Source: Paraburkholderia sp. BL21I4N1 (GTDB taxonomy: Bacteria; Pseudomonadota; Gammaproteobacteria; Burkholderiales; Burkholderiaceae). From it: a DNA stretch of 64,000 nt. Numbering within the stretch: the stretch's first letter is position 1; every line of letters begins with the position of its first letter. This document shows, one piece after another, positions 62,649 to 64,000 of this stretch. A program made the position numbers and the translations under genes. The notes under the pieces are model-generated. The model ran no database searches, was not told the origin of the DNA, and worked only from the letters and a program-made list of their open reading frames with translations. The stretch is from positions 1 to 64,000 of the forward strand of contig NZ_PVEN01000005.1 in the NCBI RefSeq assembly GCF_002973525.1, given 5' to 3'.

Positions 62649-62901
62649 TCTTGTCTCCGCTTTTGGAATGTTCTTTGGCATCGCCATACGGGCGCTGCGT
62701 TAGGCAGCAGAGCATGCGTACGGTGAGGAGAACTGTAGTGGCCGGGGCCAGAGGCGAGCCACTGCAAAAGGCGGAAAGTGCTGATACTTTTTGCGCGAAC
62801 ATTGGGTGCGCTGCACAAAATGTGTCAGTGAGGGAAATGGCACCTGTGCGTGAGCGACACGCGGGTCTTTCGAAGTACCAGCGTGCGAGCAACGACGGGA
62901 A

Positions 62902-63438
62902 CTACAGCAGACCCGCGTAATGCACCGCCACGAACAACGCGGCACCGCCCGCGATCAACACGATCGCGTTGATGCGCGTTTTCATCACGAGCACGGTGGC
63001 GCCCGCGGCGGTGAGCCAGGCGATCCAGCCGCCGTCCAGTTCCTTCATCAGCACGTAGACCGCCGCGAGTATCAGACCCGCCGCGACCGGGCGCAAACCG
63101 GCCTGCAATGCGTTCAGCCAGCGCGCGCCTTCGTGCCGGTTCCACACATGCACGACGCCGTACATCAGGAACGCGGTCGGCCCGAACAGGGCCAGCGTCG
63201 CGACGAGTGCGCCGCCGAGACCGCCGACCTGCCAGCCGATCAACGTCGCGAGCAACGACGCCGGCCCCGGGGCGAGCCGCGCAATCGCGAAGTCGCTGAG
63301 GAACTGCGCGTGCGTCATCCAGTGATGCACGTCGACGACTTGCCGCTGAACCTCGGCGATGATGCCCTGCCCGCCGCCGACCGTAACGATCGACAGCGGT
63401 GCGAAGACGGCGAACAGGGCGACTAGATTTCTGGACAC
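62902..63438 (-). CDS. CHR-family chromate transporter, C-terminal-type half
   Basis: A 178-residue membrane protein with about five hydrophobic segments. VTVGGGQGIIAEVQRQVVDV and FAIARLAPGPASLLATLIGW are the GGGxG and APGP signatures of one CHR domain. The start is a GTG at 63436-63438. It pairs with the next gene to form a two-subunit short-chain CHR transporter exporting chromate or a related oxyanion; the 34-bp spacing shows an operon. Confidence 0.88.
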   Translation of the reverse strand: MSRNLVALFAVFAPLSIVTVGGGQGIIAEVQRQVVDVHHWMTHAQFLSDFAIARLAPGPASLLATLIGWQVGGLGGALVATLALFGPTAFLMYGVVHVWNRHEGARWLNALQAGLRPVAAGLILAAVYVLMKELDGGWIAWLTAAGATVLVMKTRINAIVLIAGGAALFVAVHYAGLL

Positions 63439-63472
63439 GGAATAGCGTTGGATGAAAGTTGGCGGACGCTCG

Positions 63473-64000
63473 TTACTGCTGCGGTGGTGCCGAACGGAGA
63501 TATTCGTAGCCGACGCTCAGCGCTCCGGCGATCAGCACGGTCCACACGAGCGACACGCGGAACAACGCGGCCGCCGCGAAGGTGGCGATCAGCACGAGGT
63601 ACGGAAACAGCCGGCGCGGCAGTCGGCGGGCCGCCGTGATCGCCATGCTCAAGGACAACCCGATGGCCGCTGCCGCCGCGCCGGCCAGCGCGATATGCGT
63701 GAGCGGCAGATAGGCGATCGCCGAGAAGAACACGCCGAGCAGCACGATCGTTACCGCGGGCGGAAACACGATGCCGCAAAATCCGGCGACCGCGCCGCGC
63801 CAGCCCAACAGACGATAGCCGATCCAGATGGCGAGATTCTTGACGTTGACGCCGGGCAGCGCCTGCGACAGCGCGAGGCCGTCGAGAAACTCCTCTTCGG
63901 TCAGCCAATGCCGGTCCTGCACGAACTCGCGCAGGAACCAGCCGCTCAGCCCGCCGCCGAAACTCGTCAAGCCGATGCGGGTGAAAATCAGGAAGAGCCC
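63473..64000 (-). CDS. CHR-family chromate transporter, N-terminal-type half (partial)
   Basis: The visible 175 residues run off the window at the 5' end. Landmarks are FTRIGLTSFGGGLSGWFLRE, LDGLALSQALPGVNVKNLAI and several hydrophobic helices. The start codon lies beyond 64000; the ends of the two CHR genes confirm the order. With the following gene it makes the complete transporter. Confidence 0.88.
   Translation of the reverse strand, partial: GLFLIFTRIGLTSFGGGLSGWFLREFVQDRHWLTEEEFLDGLALSQALPGVNVKNLAIWIGYRLLGWRGAVAGFCGIVFPPAVTIVLLGVFFSAIAYLPLTHIALAGAAAAAIGLSLSMAITAARRLPRRLFPYLVLIATFAAAALFRVSLVWTVLIAGALSVGYEYLRSAPPQQ

Overview
The window is high-GC, densely packed bacterial DNA whose gene families (trimeric autotransporter adhesin, DUF2827 proteins, Burkholderia-type OmpC-like porin, FtrA/rhodanese pair, BPSL0067-type protein) point to a Burkholderia/Paraburkholderia chromosome. 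This assignment rests on remembered protein families; no rRNA or tRNA gene was seen to anchor it.

Layout. (1) 1-17.1 kb is a cell-surface locus: a Ser/Thr-rich trimeric autotransporter whose 5' end is abnormal, a small membrane protein, three tandem DUF2827 genes, an orphan OmpR-type response regulator, a very large MalT-like LuxR regulator, a DUF937-OmpA fusion, a secreted small protein, a stand-alone IS5-transposase-like domain and an OmpA lipoprotein. The likely theme is production, decoration and control of an adhesin. (2) 17.1-20.8 kb holds ftrA with a divergent rhodanese gene, a BrnTA module with a broken toxin, and a secreted-amidase/immunity-like pair. (3) 20.85-41.77 kb is a defective P2-like prophage in P2 order: repressor-like gene and early switch, small early genes, replication protein A, Ogr-type zinc fingers, an accessory block (HEPN-type protein, XRE/ImmA pair, small unknown genes), Q-P, O-N'-L', an FI::T fusion, U, D, and a right-end cargo block (unknown membrane genes, an intact BrnTA, a GT9 glycosyltransferase). 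No integrase, terminase small subunit, lysis, baseplate or fibre genes remain. Related sequences in direct orientation lie at both ends. (4) 41.8-43.4 kb is an ISNCY-type insertion sequence abutting the prophage.

(5) 43.4-51.9 kb is a LysR regulator divergent from a tightly overlapping oligopeptide-type ABC importer operon ending in an S15/CocE-family hydrolase: import of a peptide or acylated compound followed by its hydrolysis. (6) 52.1-54.9 kb holds a general porin and a methyl-accepting chemotaxis protein. (7) 54.9-62.65 kb, minus strand, is a polyol operon in transcription order: binding protein, two permeases, a xylitol/sorbitol-type dehydrogenase, the ABC ATPase, an AraC regulator and xylulokinase. 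It would import a sugar alcohol, oxidise it to a ketose (D-xylulose fits best) and phosphorylate it into the pentose phosphate pathway. (8) 62.9-64.0 kb is a two-gene CHR-family chromate transporter, the second gene running off the window.

The parts most worth following up are the adhesin plus triple DUF2827 cluster, the uncharacterised cargo between prophage genes A and Q (a known position for anti-phage genes in P2-like phages), the deletion scars and fusion gene in the prophage, and several small genes and control sites.
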